A stretch of DNA of 7,049 nucleotides, from contig JACCZA010000268.1 in assembly GCA_013696185.1 (NCBI GenBank), forward strand, positions 1-7,049, given 5' to 3'. The notes beneath the pieces were generated by a model, which did no database searches, was not told the origin of the DNA, and worked only from the letters and a program-made list of their open reading frames with translations. Source of the DNA: Actinomycetota bacterium (lineage in GTDB: Bacteria > Actinomycetota > Thermoleophilia > Gaiellales > Gaiellaceae). Position 1 is the first letter of the stretch, and every line of letters starts with the position of its first letter. The position numbers and the translations under genes were made by a program. Shown one piece after another: positions 4,984 to 7,049 of the stretch.

Positions 4984-6686
4984 GCGCCGCCGGCACGCTC
5001 GATACCGCCGTCGACGCGCTCTGCGGCGACCTCCGCTCGATCCGCGCGCCGCGGGGGTCGACGCTGAACGCCCGCTCGTGGTCGACGGAGGCGCCGCTGC
5101 GCATGCTGCTGAACAACCTCGACGCCGAGGTGGCCGAGCGGCCGGAGGACCTCGTCGTCTACGGCGGCTCGGGCAAGGCCGCGCGCAACCACGAGGCCCT
5201 GCGCGGAATCGTCCGCTCCCTGCTCTCACTCGGCGAGGACGAGACGCTGCTCGTGCAGAGCGGCAAGCCGGTCGCCGTGCTCCCCACGCACCCCGGCGCG
5301 CCGCGCGTCCTGATCGCCAACTCGCTGCTCGTGCCTCGCTGGGCGACCTGGGACGAGTTCCGTCGGCTCGAGGCCGAGGGCCTGACGATGTTCGGGCAGA
5401 TGACCGCCGGCAGCTGGATCTACATCGGCACCCAGGGAATCCTCCAGGGCACCTACCAGACGTTCGCCGCCGCGGGCGAGCAGCACTTCGGCTCCGCCGA
5501 CCTCACGGGTCGCACGATCCTGACGGCCGGCCTCGGCGGGATGGGCGGCGCGCAGCCGCTCGCGGCGACGCTGGCGGGCGCCGCGATCCTCTGCCTCGAG
5601 GCCGACCCGGCACGCATCCGGCGCAGGCTCGACACGCGCTATCTGGACGAGGTGGCCGACTCGCTCGACGACGCGGTCGCGCGCGTGCGCTCCGCGGCGG
5701 CGGAGGGGCGACCTCTCTCGGTCGGCGTCCTCGCGAACGCTGCCGAGGCCGTGCCCGAGCTCGTCCGGCGGGGCGAGCACTTCGACCTCGTCACGGATCA
5801 GACGGCGGCGCACGACCCCCTCACCGGCTATATCCCCGCCGGCCTCTCGGTCGGCGACGCCGCAGCGCTGCGCGCAGCGGATCCCGCGGAGTACCTTCGC
5901 CGCGCCCGGGCCTCGATCGCGCGCCACGTCGAGGCGCTCCTCGAGTACGTCCGGGTCGGGGCGTATGTTTTCGATTATGGCAACAACCTCAGAGGGGAGG
6001 CTCAGGAGGCCGGCGTAGAGGACGCGTTCGCATACCCGGGCTTCGTCCCGGCCTATATCCGCCCGCTCTTCTGCCGCGGGATCGGGCCGTTCCGCTGGGC
6101 TGCGCTCTCGGGTGACCCCCGCGACATCGCCGTCATCGACGCGGAGCTGGGGAGACTGTTCCCGGACGACATCCTGCTGCAGCGCTGGTTGGCGCTCGCG
6201 TCCGAGCGCGTCGCGTTCCAGGGCCTTCCGGCACGGATCTGCTGGCTCGGCCTCGGCGACCGGGCCCGCGCCGGACTCGCGATCAACGAGCTCGTGCGCT
6301 CGGGTGCGGTCTCGGCGCCGGTCGTGATCGGCCGCGACCACCTCGACTCGGGCTCGGTCGCCTCGCCGTACCGCGAGACGGAGGCGATGCTCGACGGCTC
6401 CGACGCGATCGCGGACTGGCCGATCTTGAACGCGCTCGTCAACGTGGCGGCAGGCGCCACGTGGGTCAGCGTCCACCACGGCGGCGGTGTCGGGATCGGC
6501 AACTCCATTCACGCGGGCATGGTCGTCCTCGCCGACGGCAGCGACGCCATGGCCGAGCGGCTCGAGCGCGTCCTGACGGTCGATCCGGGCATCGGCGTGA
6601 TGCGGCACCTGGACGCGGGGTACGAGGAGGCACGCGCCGCAGCCGCCGAGCACGGCCTCGAGCCGCCGCTCGCGCCCGCCGGATGA
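4980..6686 (+). CDS. hutU: Urocanate hydratase (urocanase)
   Basis: Adds water to urocanate to give 4-imidazolone-5-propionate, using tightly bound NAD+ as an electrophile, in the cytoplasm. The product has 568 residues, normal for the family. Visible family segments are YGGSGKAARN (61-70), FGQMTAGSWIYIGTQGILQGTY (138-159), the Rossmann-like LGGMGGAQPLAATLAGA (185-201), FDYGNNLRGEA (331-341), catalytic-region Cys365 in FCRGIGPFRWAALSGDP (364-380), GLPARICWLGLGDRA (415-429), GRDHLDSGSVASPYRETEAM (451-470) and HHGGGVGIGNSIHAGM (499-514). Compared with enzymes I remember, position 368 is Ile where Lys is usual (CRGKGPFRW), and 508 is Asn where Tyr or Phe is usual. The ATG at 4980 overlaps the hutH TGA, with no clear ribosome-binding site, so coupled translation is likely. 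A 14-codon upstream extension lies inside hutH and was not used. The TGA overlaps the hutI ATG. Confidence 0.96.
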   Translation: MSAAGTLDTAVDALCGDLRSIRAPRGSTLNARSWSTEAPLRMLLNNLDAEVAERPEDLVVYGGSGKAARNHEALRGIVRSLLSLGEDETLLVQSGKPVAVLPTHPGAPRVLIANSLLVPRWATWDEFRRLEAEGLTMFGQMTAGSWIYIGTQGILQGTYQTFAAAGEQHFGSADLTGRTILTAGLGGMGGAQPLAATLAGAAILCLEADPARIRRRLDTRYLDEVADSLDDAVARVRSAAAEGRPLSVGVLANAAEAVPELVRRGEHFDLVTDQTAAHDPLTGYIPAGLSVGDAAALRAADPAEYLRRARASIARHVEALLEYVRVGAYVFDYGNNLRGEAQEAGVEDAFAYPGFVPAYIRPLFCRGIGPFRWAALSGDPRDIAVIDAELGRLFPDDILLQRWLALASERVAFQGLPARICWLGLGDRARAGLAINELVRSGAVSAPVVIGRDHLDSGSVASPYRETEAMLDGSDAIADWPILNALVNVAAGATWVSVHHGGGVGIGNSIHAGMVVLADGSDAMAERLERVLTVDPGIGVMRHLDAGYEEARAAAAEHGLEPPLAPAG

Positions 6687-7049
6687 CGGCGCCCGGAGCC
6701 CGGCCCGCCCGGCGGCTGCTCATCCGCGATCTCGCTCAGCTGGCGACCCCGGCGGCGCAGGGGACTCCGGCGCGAGGCCGTGCCCTCGGCGAAGTCGAGG
6801 TGATCGAGGACGCATACGCGCTCTGCGAGGAAGGCACGGTCGCTGCCGTCGGCCGCATGCGCGAGCTGGCGCCGCTCGACGGCGACGTCGAGGAGCTCGA
6901 CGGTCGCGGCCTCTGCGCCATCCCCGGGCTCGTCGACTGCCACACCCACCCCGCGTTCGCAGGCGACCGCGTCGAGGAGTTCGCGCTGCGCGCTGCCGGC
7001 GCGAGCTACGAGGAGCTGCACGCGCGCGGGGGCGGCATCCTCTCCACCG
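6683..7049 (+). CDS. hutI: Imidazolonepropionase, N-terminal part (gene runs off the right edge)
   Basis: Hydrolyses imidazolone propionate to N-formimino-L-glutamate, the third step of the pathway; a metal-dependent member of the amidohydrolase superfamily. Only 122 codons are in the window, against roughly 400 for a full enzyme. The visible part begins with MTAPGARPARRLLIRDLAQL. It then has the small N-terminal beta domain (about 10-80, with 'GTVAAVGRM' at 51-59), the strand LCAIPGLVDCHTHPAFAGDR (77-96) with metal ligands His87 and His89, and then EEFALRAAGASYEELHARGGGILST (98-122), the typical HutI continuation. Pro90-Ala91 replaces the more common Leu-Val after HTH. The ATG shares ATGA with the hutU stop and has no clear ribosome-binding site of its own, so it is probably translated by coupling. 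The frame is intact up to the edge. Whether the enzyme is complete cannot be judged here. Confidence 0.93.
   Translation, partial: MTAPGARPARRLLIRDLAQLATPAAQGTPARGRALGEVEVIEDAYALCEEGTVAAVGRMRELAPLDGDVEELDGRGLCAIPGLVDCHTHPAFAGDRVEEFALRAAGASYEELHARGGGILST

Noticed and set aside
4213..5229. Minus-strand frame across the hutH/hutU junction
   Set aside because: Arg-rich shadow opposite two certain genes.
6454..6465. Second CCACGTGG-like palindrome inside hutU
   Set aside because: It encodes the conserved A-T-W segment of urocanase in frame, so the resemblance to the intergenic palindrome is explained by coding.
5226..6653. 475-codon minus-strand frame opposite hutU
   Set aside because: Composition (Arg/Asp/Val/Glu) and lack of motifs mark it as antisense of hutU.
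1..7049. tRNA, rRNA, CRISPR array, insertion sequence or prophage elements
   Set aside because: I saw no tRNA cloverleaf, regularly spaced repeats, transposase, integrase or terminal inverted repeats in any part of the window.

Overview
The window is a G+C-rich (about 70% by eye), tightly packed bacterial segment built around a histidine-utilization (hut) gene cluster and a divergently transcribed ABC importer. Base composition, GTG/TTG starts and protein style suggest a high-GC lineage, most likely Actinomycetota (possibly Thermoleophilia-like). This is inference: no rRNA or marker gene is present, and the importer's binding protein has no lipobox cysteine, so high-GC diderm phyla cannot be excluded.

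Layout. Positions 1-398 (minus strand) hold the 5' part of an unrecognised Ala/Glu/Arg-rich, probably coiled-coil protein that runs off the left edge. The gap at 399-530 carries a 33-bp nested palindrome just behind the importer operon and a strong GC-rich hairpin. Positions 531-3227 (minus strand) encode a complete NitT/TauT/SsuABC-type importer in the order ATPase, permease, binding protein. These genes overlap by 17 and 4 nt, and the last starts at TTG behind a long polypurine ribosome-binding site. The 169-bp divergent region at 3228-3396 has candidate promoters for both directions, a 10-bp perfect palindrome containing CACGTG, and a 16-bp inverted repeat touching the hutH start. Positions 3397-7049 (plus strand) encode hutH, hutU and the first 122 codons of hutI, joined by ATGA start/stop overlaps.

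How the genes fit together. HutH deaminates L-histidine to urocanate, HutU hydrates urocanate to imidazolone propionate, and HutI opens the ring to N-formimino-L-glutamate. Later steps (HutG or HutF/HutG) and any hut regulator lie outside the window. The importer's position suggests uptake of histidine, urocanate or a related imidazole or amine, but its sequence does not prove a substrate.

The pathway is well known. The points of interest are the pairing of an NMT1/SsuA-type importer with hut, the mixed signature residues in HutH, substitutions in conserved HutU motifs, possible leaderless divergent promoters, and the REP-like palindrome.
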